36,222 bases of DNA from Methanofastidiosum sp. (GTDB lineage: Archaea > Methanobacteriota_B > Thermococci > Methanofastidiosales > Methanofastidiosaceae). Numbering within the stretch: position 1 is the first letter of the stretch; each line of letters begins with the position of its first letter. Positions 1 through 7,653 of the stretch are shown here, piece after piece. Where the stretch lies: the NCBI GenBank assembly GCA_013178285.1, contig JABLXD010000019.1:1-36222 (forward strand), written 5' to 3'. The notes beneath the pieces were generated by a model. That model did no database searches, was not told where the DNA came from, and was given only the letters and a program-made list of their open reading frames with translations. Both the position numbers and the translations under genes were made by a program.

Positions 1-278
1 CAGCAGGATACCAGTGGTGTGAATACACTCAGAAATGTTACAGGCCTTTTGAAGAAACATGCAGCATCGGGGGAGATGTCGATGAACACGGATGCAAAGA
101 ATCTGCCGGCTATACTTGGTGTGAAGTCAAAAACAAGTGCATAAGGACCTGGGAAGAGTCATGCACAATCGGCGGAGATGTCGACGAGCACGGATGTCTT
201 GTTGCATCTGGATACCAGTGGTGCGAAGGACTCAAAAAGTGTATCAGACCTTGGGAAGAAGAATGTCCAACCGACTGA
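1..278 (+). CDS. Cysteine-rich tandem-repeat protein, 3' end only
   Basis: This is an open frame entering from the left edge (codons from base 3) and ending at TGA 276-278. It encodes about 91 residues made of two full 34-residue repeats and one partial one. Each unit reads GYxWCE, then KCxRxWEE (or PFEE), then C, and full units continue IGGDVDEHGC. Each full unit has four cysteines. No start codon is visible, so the N-terminus, any signal peptide and the full repeat number lie outside the window. From memory, similar GYxWCE/KCxRxWEE repeats occur in secreted or lipid-anchored archaeal proteins, but I cannot name a function. The regular cysteines suggest small disulfide-stabilised extracellular modules. 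Confidence is high that it is coding, low on role. Confidence 0.75.
   Translation, partial: AGYQWCEYTQKCYRPFEETCSIGGDVDEHGCKESAGYTWCEVKNKCIRTWEESCTIGGDVDEHGCLVASGYQWCEGLKKCIRPWEEECPTD
3..278 (+). repeat. 102-bp coding tandem repeat (2.7 copies)
   Basis: Units start at 3, 105 and 207 and each full unit is 102 bases (34 codons). The copies differ mostly by scattered substitutions, with strongest conservation around the GGxGATGTCGA segment and the TGGTG(T/C)GAA segment. The third copy stops after 23 codons at the gene end. The period is a multiple of three and the encoded cysteines align, so this is a protein repeat rather than a CRISPR or DNA-binding array. Confidence 0.8.
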
Positions 279-310
279 TAAATAATTTATATTTTTTATT
301 TTTAACCGAA

Positions 311-323
311 CTTTTAAAAATAG
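311..323 (+). promoter_or_regulatory. TATA box for the AI-2E-family transporter gene
   Basis: The sequence CTTTTAAAAATAG is an archaeal TATA-like element centred about 27 bases before the ATG at 343. There is no Shine-Dalgarno motif in front of that ATG, so a leaderless transcript is inferred. Confidence 0.45.
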
Positions 324-342
324 AATTAAATTATACTTCACA

Positions 343-1356
343 ATGGATAAAATTGCGTACGTCAAGATTACAATCTCTATAATTATCCTTCTTATGGGGG
401 TCTATTTGGTATACCCAATAATTCCCGGCCTTATTGGTGGATTTGTATTTGCATATACCTTCTCTCCCGTATACAATAGAATTTTTAATAGAACAAAAAG
501 GAAAAGTCTATCTGCAATATTTACAACTCTTTTCATATCTGCCCCAATACTTGTCACTTTGCTCTATGTATTCTATAAGGCGCTAGCTGAACTTGACGCT
601 GTGAATGAAATACTAAGAACCCATTCCTACATCTCAATTATCAACATTTTTGGGATACACATAGAAGATTCCCCTTTTTATGGATTTATTACTCAAACCT
701 TTCCACAGATAGTTAATATATCAGAATTATTCTCAAAAACAATGGGGCAATTACCTTTGACTTTATTGAACATGGCCATCTTATTCCTCGCCCTTTATTA
801 CTTCTTGGATGAAAGAGAATCAATTGAAGGCTTTATCCACAAAATAATTCCTCCCTCATATTACAAAGATATGCTTGAAATACTTCAACCTACAAAAAGT
901 GTAATTAATGGCCTTATATACGGAAACATAATGAGCGCCATGATAACTGGATTACTAGCTATTATTGGATTTGCCCTTTTAGGGGTACCTTACTCATTTC
1001 TATTGGGACTTTTGGTAGGTCTAGCTTCGTTTCTTCCCGTTATAGGCCCTTGGACAGTTTTTGTACCCTTGGGAGTTTACTACCTTTTTTTAGGAGAATA
1101 TCTTAGAGGGGGCATACTGCTTATCTATGGGGTAGCGGTCCTCGGACTGCTATACGACCTTTATATATATCCAAGGTTTTGTGAAAAAGACTCACAACTA
1201 CATCCTTTCATAATTCTTATAGGATTATTTGGGGGATTGTACATGCTTGGTCCAATAGGCCTACTTTACGGACCTATTATCATTGGACTACTTAAAGGCG
1301 TGGCAGAAGGAGTTATCAAAGAGACTACACAAAAAAGAAGATTCTTTAGGTTATGA
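343..1356 (+). CDS. AI-2E family (PerM/UPF0118) membrane transporter
   Basis: This 337-residue polytopic membrane protein has the AI-2E/PerM family layout. Two N-terminal helices (about residues 8-45) are followed by a third helix near 58-80, an extracellular stretch, then a C-terminal block of at least four helices (about 145-165 and 195-325). Recognisable family segments include LALYYFLDERE before the C-terminal core, LVGLASFLPVIGPW near 227, and LGPIGLLYGPIIIGLL near the end. Family members are bacterial and archaeal exporters or ion antiporters; the archaeal substrate is unknown and quorum-signal export should not be assumed. Translation is probably leaderless from ATG 343. It ends two bases from the convergent zinc-ribbon gene. 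Confidence 0.85.
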   Translation: MDKIAYVKITISIIILLMGVYLVYPIIPGLIGGFVFAYTFSPVYNRIFNRTKRKSLSAIFTTLFISAPILVTLLYVFYKALAELDAVNEILRTHSYISIINIFGIHIEDSPFYGFITQTFPQIVNISELFSKTMGQLPLTLLNMAILFLALYYFLDERESIEGFIHKIIPPSYYKDMLEILQPTKSVINGLIYGNIMSAMITGLLAIIGFALLGVPYSFLLGLLVGLASFLPVIGPWTVFVPLGVYYLFLGEYLRGGILLIYGVAVLGLLYDLYIYPRFCEKDSQLHPFIILIGLFGGLYMLGPIGLLYGPIIIGLLKGVAEGVIKETTQKRRFFRL

Positions 1357-1358
1357 TT

Positions 1359-1718
1359 CTATCTCCTAAAAATATACCTTGCAGGGCTTCTACCAAGGCC
1401 TATCTCAAACTTGCAGTTTTTACAAACTTTACCAACTGTTGTTGATCTCCCGAAAAGGTCTTCAGAGAGTACATCTTGTAATTCTTTTCCACAAAAAGGG
1501 CAGTTCTTTACTTCCTTACCTTTTCTCGAATGGACTTGTATTCGTATTCCATATTTTTTTGCAACTCTCCTTATTCGCTCTGCAGAGACTTGAATCTCTT
1601 CTTTATCGGATAACTTATGCTTTACCTTTTCGAACAACTCTTTCTGGGAGTGGATTACAATATCCTCTCTTAGGACTCTCTTAATTGCATCAAGAATTTG
1701 GGGGTCTGTAGCCCTCAT
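1359..1718 (-). CDS. Small zinc-ribbon protein with N-terminal helical domain
   Basis: The protein has 119 residues. The N-terminal half (about 1-60) is helical and charged and resembles a winged-helix or swivel-like DNA/RNA-binding fold (IKRVLREDIVIHSQKELFEK; VSAERIRRVAKKYGIRI). The C-terminal half has a CPFCGK knuckle at about 73-78 and a CKNC knuckle at about 98-101, giving one four-cysteine zinc ribbon, then a conserved-looking GRSPARYIF tail. I recognise it as a type of conserved archaeal hypothetical but cannot name it. The role is probably nucleic-acid binding (inference). There is a TATA-like stretch around 1735-1745 and no Shine-Dalgarno motif, so the transcript is probably leaderless from ATG 1718. 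Stop is TAG. Confidence 0.7.
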   Translation of the reverse strand: MRATDPQILDAIKRVLREDIVIHSQKELFEKVKHKLSDKEEIQVSAERIRRVAKKYGIRIQVHSRKGKEVKNCPFCGKELQDVLSEDLFGRSTTVGKVCKNCKFEIGLGRSPARYIFRR

Positions 1719-1763
1719 ACTTCATATTAGAAATTTAAAATATAAATGATTATCTCTAAAAAA

Positions 1764-2957
1764 TCAATTTTTGTGTTTCATGAACTCTTCAAGCCTTGAA
1801 AAAGCTTCTTCCATGGTGTCAATTGGGGGTAGAAAAACTGATCTAAAATGGCCCTTCCCATATGTCGGACAAAAACCACTGCCGTGGACCAAAAGAACTT
1901 TTTTCATTTTCAAAAATTCATATACGAACTCTTTATCGTCCTTCCACCTATTTTCTAATTCAACTTTTGGAAATATGTAAAGGCCGCCCATTGGCTTTGA
2001 AGTGCTTATCCCAGGTATTTCATTTAATCTCTTGTAAGCAAATTCACTTCTCTCTTTCAATTTTGAAACCATCTCTAAGACATATTTTTCACTACTCTTA
2101 TAGGCTTCAATGGCACCAACTTGACATATTGAATTTGCAGCTATCCTTGCCCTAAGTTCCTTCATTATCCCCTCTTTTATGTCAGAAAGTGTATCCCAGT
2201 TGTAGAAAGCTATATAACCGACTCTCCACCCCGGTGCAAGGTAGATCTTTGAAATGCCATTGAAAGTCATTATAGGCACTTCATCTGTCATTGAAGCAGG
2301 GCTTACAAAAGAATCGTTAAATGTAATCCTGTCATAAATCTCATCAGATATGATAAAGAGGTCATGTTCTATTGCAATATCAAGTATCTCTTTCAGATTT
2401 TTTTTAGAATATGTTGCGCCTGTCGGGTTGTTAGGATTTATTATGACTATGCATTTTGTCCTATCTGTTATCTTAGATCTGAGATCTTGAACGTCAATGT
2501 TCCAATTGTCCTCTTCGATAGTTCTATAAGGAATAGGAGTCGCTCCAAAAAATGTTGCATATGCTGTATAAGTTGGGTAACCTGGTCCAGGGATTAAAAC
2601 TTCGTCTCCTGGCTCAAGCGTCGCTCCAAAGACTAAATTTACACCTTCAGTAACGCCTGAAGTTATAACAACATCTTCTAAGTATATCTTCCCGTTATTT
2701 TTAGATTCCCTTTCAGCAATGACTCTACGCAGTTCAGTATTCCCAAGAGAATCTTCATAGCCATTAAAATTTCCTCTAGCCGCGTTGATGATGGCATCTA
2801 CCATAGGTTCTGGAGTTTTAAAATCAAACTTCAATGGGTCCCCTATATTTAATTTTAGTATATTGTCTCCTTTAGATTCTAGTTTCCTTGCATATTCAAC
2901 TACGTCTCGAATTGCATAACTTATCGTTGACGATCTTTCTGAAACGTTCAATGTCAT
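1764..2957 (-). CDS. Class I PLP-dependent aminotransferase (alanine/aspartate type)
   Basis: This is a fold-type I aminotransferase of about 397 residues. Visible hallmarks are GDP near residue 41, the NPNNPTG loop, SDEIYD (PLP-binding Asp and Tyr), the Schiff-base lysine in NGISKIYLAPGWRVGY near 240, and a C-terminal arginine region (GHFRSVFLPP). The N-terminal SYAIRDVVEYARKLESKG closely resembles archaeal alanine aminotransferases (Pyrococcus AlaAT), so alanine/2-oxoglutarate transamination is the likely reaction; other amino acids cannot be excluded. The start is ambiguous: GTG 2960 and ATG 2957 overlap the GGTGA at 2961-2957, whereas TTG 2951 follows that GGTGA by five bases and would give an N-terminus matching the Pyrococcus length. 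A TATA-like element lies around 2992-3003. Confidence 0.88.
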   Translation of the reverse strand: MTLNVSERSSTISYAIRDVVEYARKLESKGDNILKLNIGDPLKFDFKTPEPMVDAIINAARGNFNGYEDSLGNTELRRVIAERESKNNGKIYLEDVVITSGVTEGVNLVFGATLEPGDEVLIPGPGYPTYTAYATFFGATPIPYRTIEEDNWNIDVQDLRSKITDRTKCIVIINPNNPTGATYSKKNLKEILDIAIEHDLFIISDEIYDRITFNDSFVSPASMTDEVPIMTFNGISKIYLAPGWRVGYIAFYNWDTLSDIKEGIMKELRARIAANSICQVGAIEAYKSSEKYVLEMVSKLKERSEFAYKRLNEIPGISTSKPMGGLYIFPKVELENRWKDDKEFVYEFLKMKKVLLVHGSGFCPTYGKGHFRSVFLPPIDTMEEAFSRLEEFMKHKN

Positions 2958-3099
2958 CACCTTCTATCCGGCTATTGAAGTTTATTATATCCCTATTTAA
3001 GTTTATCTATTATATTTGGACATAATACTAAAAATTAATATAAATTATAAAATTTGTTCTATAATAAGAGTTATATTAAAATAATATATATTCGCATTA

Positions 3100-3720
3100 T
3101 CAATAGAGAAATAAATATAGGTAATATATTCCAATTAGTATAAGCATTACCCCGCTTATTCTATCTAAAGACTTTGAATACTTCTTAACAAAATCTTCTA
3201 CCTTCTTTAATCCAAAAACTGAAGAAATGACAATAAGTGGAGCGCCGACTAAAAAAGAGTAAATTAAAAGAGAGGCTACAACTATCAATAGGTTTTTCTC
3301 AAGGGATACTATTGAAACTAATGATATCAAAAGAGGTGCGGCCCTTGCTATAGTGATTATTCCATAAGAAATCCCATATGTGTATGGAGTTGAACCGTAA
3401 AAGTTTCTCTCTTTTTTTACCGATAGGATATAACTAATTCTTATTATTCTTAAGAGGATTAATCCTATAATAATAGATATTATCGCCCCTAAAAGAAATC
3501 CTAGTTTGTTGCCTGAATCAAATATCGAGGAAAATCCGAAATTTCCCATGAGCCCAAGAGGTATAAATACAGTTGATACCCCTAACGAAAATAAAATGGC
3601 ATTAAGTGGGGCCCGTTCACCTAAAACTTTTGGGAAAATAGGAATAATAAAAAATAGGTTTAATGGACATAAACCAGCTGTGATACCCAACACGATGGAC
3701 GAAACTAGCGATTCAAACAT
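3100..3720 (-). CDS. CcdA/DsbD-like transmembrane protein with a single cysteine
   Basis: This 206-residue integral membrane protein has about six helices and the two-fold repeat of the CcdA/DsbD transmembrane family. The first repeat opens with GLCPLNLFFIIPIFP, aligned with the family's SPCxLPLLP segment. The second has GISYGIITIARAAPLLIS where the family has a TPCxGP segment. Canonical CcdA moves electrons across the membrane with one cysteine in each repeat. Here only one cysteine (about residue 18) exists in the whole protein and its counterpart position is alanine, so ordinary dithiol transfer is not possible. It may be a different transporter on the same scaffold (the LysE/CcdA-like superfamily). 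It starts three bases after the ppsA stop without its own Shine-Dalgarno motif, so it is probably co-translated with ppsA. Stop is TGA. Confidence 0.65.
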   Translation of the reverse strand: MFESLVSSIVLGITAGLCPLNLFFIIPIFPKVLGERAPLNAILFSLGVSTVFIPLGLMGNFGFSSIFDSGNKLGFLLGAIISIIIGLILLRIIRISYILSVKKERNFYGSTPYTYGISYGIITIARAAPLLISLVSIVSLEKNLLIVVASLLIYSFLVGAPLIVISSVFGLKKVEDFVKKYSKSLDRISGVMLILIGIYYLYLFLY

Positions 3721-3723
3721 TAA

Positions 3724-6165
3724 TTATATGAACCCCATCTCTTTTTCTTTTTCCCACACGTTAAGTCTAGTTTTTATGACCGTGTCAGGGTTTAAACTTA
3801 TAGAATCTATTCCGCTTTCTACTAAGAAGGACGCAAACTCTGGGAAGTCTGATGGGGCCTGACCACATATACCTATCTTCTTGCCCTTTGATTTTACAAC
3901 TTCTATTACCTTCTTAATCAATCTTTTTACAGCGATGTTCCTTTCATCATAGATGCTTGAAACAAGCTCGGAGTCCCTGTCAAGCCCAAGTGTAAGTTGG
4001 GTGAGATCATTTGAACCTATAGAAAATCCATCGAATATTTCACAAAACTCGTCTGCAGCAAGTACGTTTGAAGGTATTTCACACATTACATAGATCTCAA
4101 GCCCATTTTCACGTTGCACTAATCCAAATTCCTTCATAGTATTAACAACTTTTCTGCCTTCAGCAGGTGTTCTGCAAAATGGAACCATTACTTTGATATT
4201 ATTTAATCCAATCTCTTCTCTCGCCTTTTTAATGGCTTTACATTCAAGTGCAAACGCTTGCTTAAAGTTTTCATCGTAGTACCTTGAAGCACCTCTCCAG
4301 CCGATCATTGGATTGCTTTCTTTTGGTTCGTAGAATTTACCACCTATGAGATTTTCATACTCATTGGATTTGAAGTCACTTAGACGAAGAATTACATCCT
4401 TTGGATAAAATGCAGCCCCAATCATTGAGATGCCATATGTAAGCTTATCAATATAGAAATGCGTTTTTTCTTTATATCCCGCTGTTTTATTTTCTATTTC
4501 TTTAACAACTTCTGCAGTTGACATATCATACCTTGATTTTTCGCTTAAATCTTCAAAGTTTACAAGAGCCATTGGATGGATACCTATGTAAGAATTAATA
4601 ATGAACTCTTCTCTTGCTAATCCAACACCATCATTTGGGATTTGTGACTGATAGAATGCTTTTTCTGGTATCCCTACGTTCATCATTATTTTAGTTCTTG
4701 TTTCAGGAAGCTTCTGGATGTCTATTTCTTCTACGTTGTACTTTAGTATACCGTCATAAACTGCCCCAATTTCTCCTTCAGCACAGCTTACTGTAACCTT
4801 CTGGCCATCAGACAAGACTTCAGTTGAGTTATCTGTTCCCACAATACATGGTATCCCAAGTTCCCTTGAAACTATGGCGGCATGGCAAGTTCTTCCTCCC
4901 CTGTTTGTAACAATTGCATTTGCCTTCTTCATAACAGGCTCCCAATCTGGGTCTGTCATCTCAGTTACAAGTATCTCTCCTTCTTTAAAGAGAGAAATCT
5001 CCTTAGGTGTTTTTATAATGTGGGCCATTCCCTGACCAATAAGATCTCCAACAGCTTGGCCAGTTACGAGTTTTTTCCCTTTTTCTTTCAAGATGTATGT
5101 CTTTATGGTGTTAACGTCTCTTAGAGACTGGACAGTTTCAGGTCTTGCCTGTATAATGTAAAGCTCCCCAGTATTACCATCCTTTGCCCATTCAATATCC
5201 ATTGGAGTATATTTTCCTTTTTTATTAGAATAGTGGTCTTCTATTATTACAGCCCACCTTGCAAGCTTTAGGACATCTTCATCAGAAATTGAGAATTTAT
5301 TTCTTTCCTTTTCATCGACCCTAATATTCTTTGTACTTTCATTGGGATCTTCAGAATAAATCATTCTCCTCTGTTTTGCCCCAAGTTTTTTATTTATTAT
5401 AGATTTGTAACCTTTCTTTAGAGTAGGTTTAAAGACATAAAATTCATCTGGATTTACAGTACCCTGAACAATATTTTCGCCAAGTCCAAAAATTGAAGTA
5501 ACTAAAACTACATCCTTGAATCCTGATTCTGTATCGATTGTAAATATGACGCCACTTGATCCGGTGTCACTTCTTGCCATTTTTTGAACGCCTATTGAAA
5601 GCTTAACAGAAAAATGATCAAAGCCTTTATCATGCCTGTATGATATGGCCCTGTTAGTGAAAAGAGATGCAAAACATTTCTTACAAGCCATTATGAGTGC
5701 ATCGGCACCAGTTATATTTAGAAATGTTTCTTGTTGTCCTGCAAATGAAGCATCGGGTAGGTCCTCAGCAGTTGCAGACGATCTAACAGCAACATCCACA
5801 TTTTTTCCATACATTTCTTCTAGCTTCCCATAAGCCTTTATTATTTCTTTTTTTAGTTCATCGGGAAATTCAGCTTCTATTATAGCATGTCTTATCTTTT
5901 CCCCTCTCGTTCCAAGATTCTCATATATATTTGTATCAAGATCTTTTAATATTTCTTTAATCTTTTTTTCTATTCCAGCATTCTTTATAAAATAATCATA
6001 AGCATAAGATGTAATAGCAAATCCTTCGGGAATTTTTATCCCCTTGCTTTTTAAGTTCCTTATCATCTCGCCAAGAGATGCATTTTTACCACCTACAAAA
6101 GGAATATCATCGATATCTATCTCTTCAAAAAGTAGGATTAATTTATTTTCCTTATCTTGGGGCAT
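3724..6165 (-). CDS. ppsA: Phosphoenolpyruvate synthase
   Basis: This 813-residue PEP synthase (pyruvate + ATP + water to PEP + AMP + Pi) is a gluconeogenic entry enzyme. Domains in order are: ATP-grasp-like pyruvate phosphate dikinase N-domain (about 18-345, with FVGGKNASLGEM near the start and VAVRSSATAEDLPDASFAGQ), the phosphohistidine swivel domain with GGRTCHAAIVSRELGIP (catalytic His near 428), and the C-terminal TIM-barrel PEP/pyruvate domain (about 480-805) with SIGSNDLTQLTLGLDRDS and GICGQAPSDFPE. All expected catalytic segments are present and the length is normal. The start is fixed by GGTGTaactATG. A TATA-like TTTTTAAGG lies around 6192-6203. The downstream CcdA-like gene is probably in the same transcript. 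Confidence 0.95.
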   Translation of the reverse strand: MPQDKENKLILLFEEIDIDDIPFVGGKNASLGEMIRNLKSKGIKIPEGFAITSYAYDYFIKNAGIEKKIKEILKDLDTNIYENLGTRGEKIRHAIIEAEFPDELKKEIIKAYGKLEEMYGKNVDVAVRSSATAEDLPDASFAGQQETFLNITGADALIMACKKCFASLFTNRAISYRHDKGFDHFSVKLSIGVQKMARSDTGSSGVIFTIDTESGFKDVVLVTSIFGLGENIVQGTVNPDEFYVFKPTLKKGYKSIINKKLGAKQRRMIYSEDPNESTKNIRVDEKERNKFSISDEDVLKLARWAVIIEDHYSNKKGKYTPMDIEWAKDGNTGELYIIQARPETVQSLRDVNTIKTYILKEKGKKLVTGQAVGDLIGQGMAHIIKTPKEISLFKEGEILVTEMTDPDWEPVMKKANAIVTNRGGRTCHAAIVSRELGIPCIVGTDNSTEVLSDGQKVTVSCAEGEIGAVYDGILKYNVEEIDIQKLPETRTKIMMNVGIPEKAFYQSQIPNDGVGLAREEFIINSYIGIHPMALVNFEDLSEKSRYDMSTAEVVKEIENKTAGYKEKTHFYIDKLTYGISMIGAAFYPKDVILRLSDFKSNEYENLIGGKFYEPKESNPMIGWRGASRYYDENFKQAFALECKAIKKAREEIGLNNIKVMVPFCRTPAEGRKVVNTMKEFGLVQRENGLEIYVMCEIPSNVLAADEFCEIFDGFSIGSNDLTQLTLGLDRDSELVSSIYDERNIAVKRLIKKVIEVVKSKGKKIGICGQAPSDFPEFASFLVESGIDSISLNPDTVIKTRLNVWEKEKEMGFI

Positions 6166-6243
6166 AGTTACACCTGTATTTATTTTAAAAACAATCCTTA
6201 AAAAGTTTTGGATATTTATTTATACTCTATATTCTATATATTT

Positions 6244-6264
6244 TTGGCAATATTTATTTGCCAA
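6244..6264. promoter_or_regulatory. Perfect inverted repeat between divergent genes (possible operator)
   Basis: TTGGCAA and TTGCCAA form perfect 7-base arms around the 7-base spacer TATTTAT. The element sits in the 150-base gap between the divergent ppsA and VCBS-protein genes, upstream of both inferred TATA boxes (about 6192-6203 for ppsA, about 6276-6286 for the plus-strand gene). This position fits a shared regulator site. It is not followed by a T-run and faces the 5' ends of both genes, so a terminator is unlikely. The binding protein is unknown. Confidence 0.35.
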
Positions 6265-6315
6265 TCTTCATCAATAGTTTTAAATAAAAGAATAAATAAC
6301 TTATTTCGTGATATT

Positions 6316-7653
6316 ATGAATTTTAAAATCATATCTATATTAACTATTTTACTATTTTCCATGGGGACATTGTCGTCTGTAATGTCTTTAGAATTTGAAA
6401 ACAATACAATTTACAAGGATGAATTCGACATCCTAGAGATTACTGCAAACGATATCAATGGCGATGGCAACTATGAGATACTTGCTTATACTGCAGGTAA
6501 AAAATTTTTATGTCTTGACGACAAGGGAAATACAAACTGGACACTTGAATCAAATAACTCTTTTTCAACGATTAAAGTCATGGACATCTACGATTCTCCT
6601 GAGAATGAAATAATTTTAGGAACTGAAAACAGAGTTATCTCAAAGAAAGAGATTTTCAATGCTTTGATATACTTCCTTGATAAAGACGGAAATGAAATTG
6701 CCATTATACCTATTTTGGGTTCAGTTCTTGATCTCGATATCGGAGACGTAGACTCAAACGGGACCTACGAAACACTTGTCGGTGCCGATGATGGAAATGT
6801 CTATCTTTTTGACGAGGAACTTAACTTGTTATGGAATTACAAGACTAGGGGGTATAACTTTAGGACCCTTATCGTTGATCTAAATGAAGATGGGATCAAT
6901 GAAATCATGACAGTATCCTGGGATAATACGTACATGCTTGATGGCCTTGGAAAACTTACTAGATCTTACGAGACCAAACACATTCTTAGAGATTTATACC
7001 TTGATAGGTATAACAATATTATCCACGTTTCAAGATGGTACAGGGAAGAGTCTCAAAACTGGAAAGGTACAGTTGCATATTCATTAAATAGAAATCTAGC
7101 TCAGATGTGGGAGTTTAGGACAGAAACTGAATCAAGTGCTTCTGCATTCTTTGACATCAATGAGGATGGAAAGGATGAACTAATAATTGCGGGCACACAA
7201 GGGGAGATAATAATCCTCGATTCAAAGGGCGTCTTCCTTAAAAGATTTGATTTGCCAGATAGAATCTTTAAAATTGAAGCAATGAAGGAAGAAGGTACCA
7301 ATTATCTTGTTGCAGGATGTAAAGATAATACTCTCTATATACTTAACTACAGCACTGGAGAAATTGACTATAAACTCCAAACTCAAGGATGGGTAGAAAC
7401 TTTTTCAATTGTTGATATTAACAAGGATGGCAAGCAGGATATCCTAGTAGGCTCTAATGACAATAAAATATACCTAATGCTTCAAAAAAAGGTGGAAGTA
7501 ACTCCTCCAGAAGAGAACACTACAGTTATAGATAAACCACCTGAAACAGAGCAGCCAAAAAGTGAAACTAAGAACGTTCCATTTGAGGAAGCTGGAATAT
7601 TCGGTGGCACATTACTTGGGGCAATATACATTGCATTAAGAAAAAGGAGATAA
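6316..7653 (+). CDS. Secreted VCBS/FG-GAP beta-propeller protein with C-terminal anchor
   Basis: The protein has about 445 residues from ATG 6316. An in-frame start at 6208 exists, but the 36 extra residues place a second hydrophobic stretch before a good signal peptide (MNFKIISILTILLFSMG), and the ATG at 6316 follows GTGAT. At least five calcium-loop repeats of the FG-GAP/VCBS type are visible (DINGDGNYEIL, DVDSNGTYETL, DLNEDGINEIM, DINEDGKDELI, DINKDGKQDIL), each followed by a blade such as VYLFD, as in integrin-like or PQQ-like propellers. A Pro/Glu/Thr-rich linker (about 395-420) leads to a final hydrophobic segment (AGIFGGTLLGAIYIAL) and RKRR, a typical surface-anchor tail. It is likely an extracellular binding protein; the ligand is unknown. 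Its stop abuts the convergent gene with no gap. Confidence 0.8.
   Translation: MNFKIISILTILLFSMGTLSSVMSLEFENNTIYKDEFDILEITANDINGDGNYEILAYTAGKKFLCLDDKGNTNWTLESNNSFSTIKVMDIYDSPENEIILGTENRVISKKEIFNALIYFLDKDGNEIAIIPILGSVLDLDIGDVDSNGTYETLVGADDGNVYLFDEELNLLWNYKTRGYNFRTLIVDLNEDGINEIMTVSWDNTYMLDGLGKLTRSYETKHILRDLYLDRYNNIIHVSRWYREESQNWKGTVAYSLNRNLAQMWEFRTETESSASAFFDINEDGKDELIIAGTQGEIIILDSKGVFLKRFDLPDRIFKIEAMKEEGTNYLVAGCKDNTLYILNYSTGEIDYKLQTQGWVETFSIVDINKDGKQDILVGSNDNKIYLMLQKKVEVTPPEENTTVIDKPPETEQPKSETKNVPFEEAGIFGGTLLGAIYIALRKRR

Noticed and set aside
3-278. Possible CRISPR or other non-coding repeat array
   Set aside because: The 102-base period is contiguous without spacers and divisible by three, and the cysteines align in the encoded protein.
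137-382. 81-codon open frame overlapping the cysteine-repeat gene and transporter start
   Set aside because: It is in a different frame from the cysteine repeats, runs across the stop and the promoter region, and has an Arg-rich meaningless start.
2958-3099. Search for a small RNA or gene in the aminotransferase/CcdA-like gap
   Set aside because: Only AT-rich sequence with a TATA-like element for the aminotransferase; no tRNA-like fold, GC-rich hairpin or plausible short ORF.
6208-6315. Extended N-terminus for the VCBS protein
   Set aside because: It would put 36 residues, crossing the promoter and operator-like repeat, before a clear signal peptide that starts at ATG 6316.
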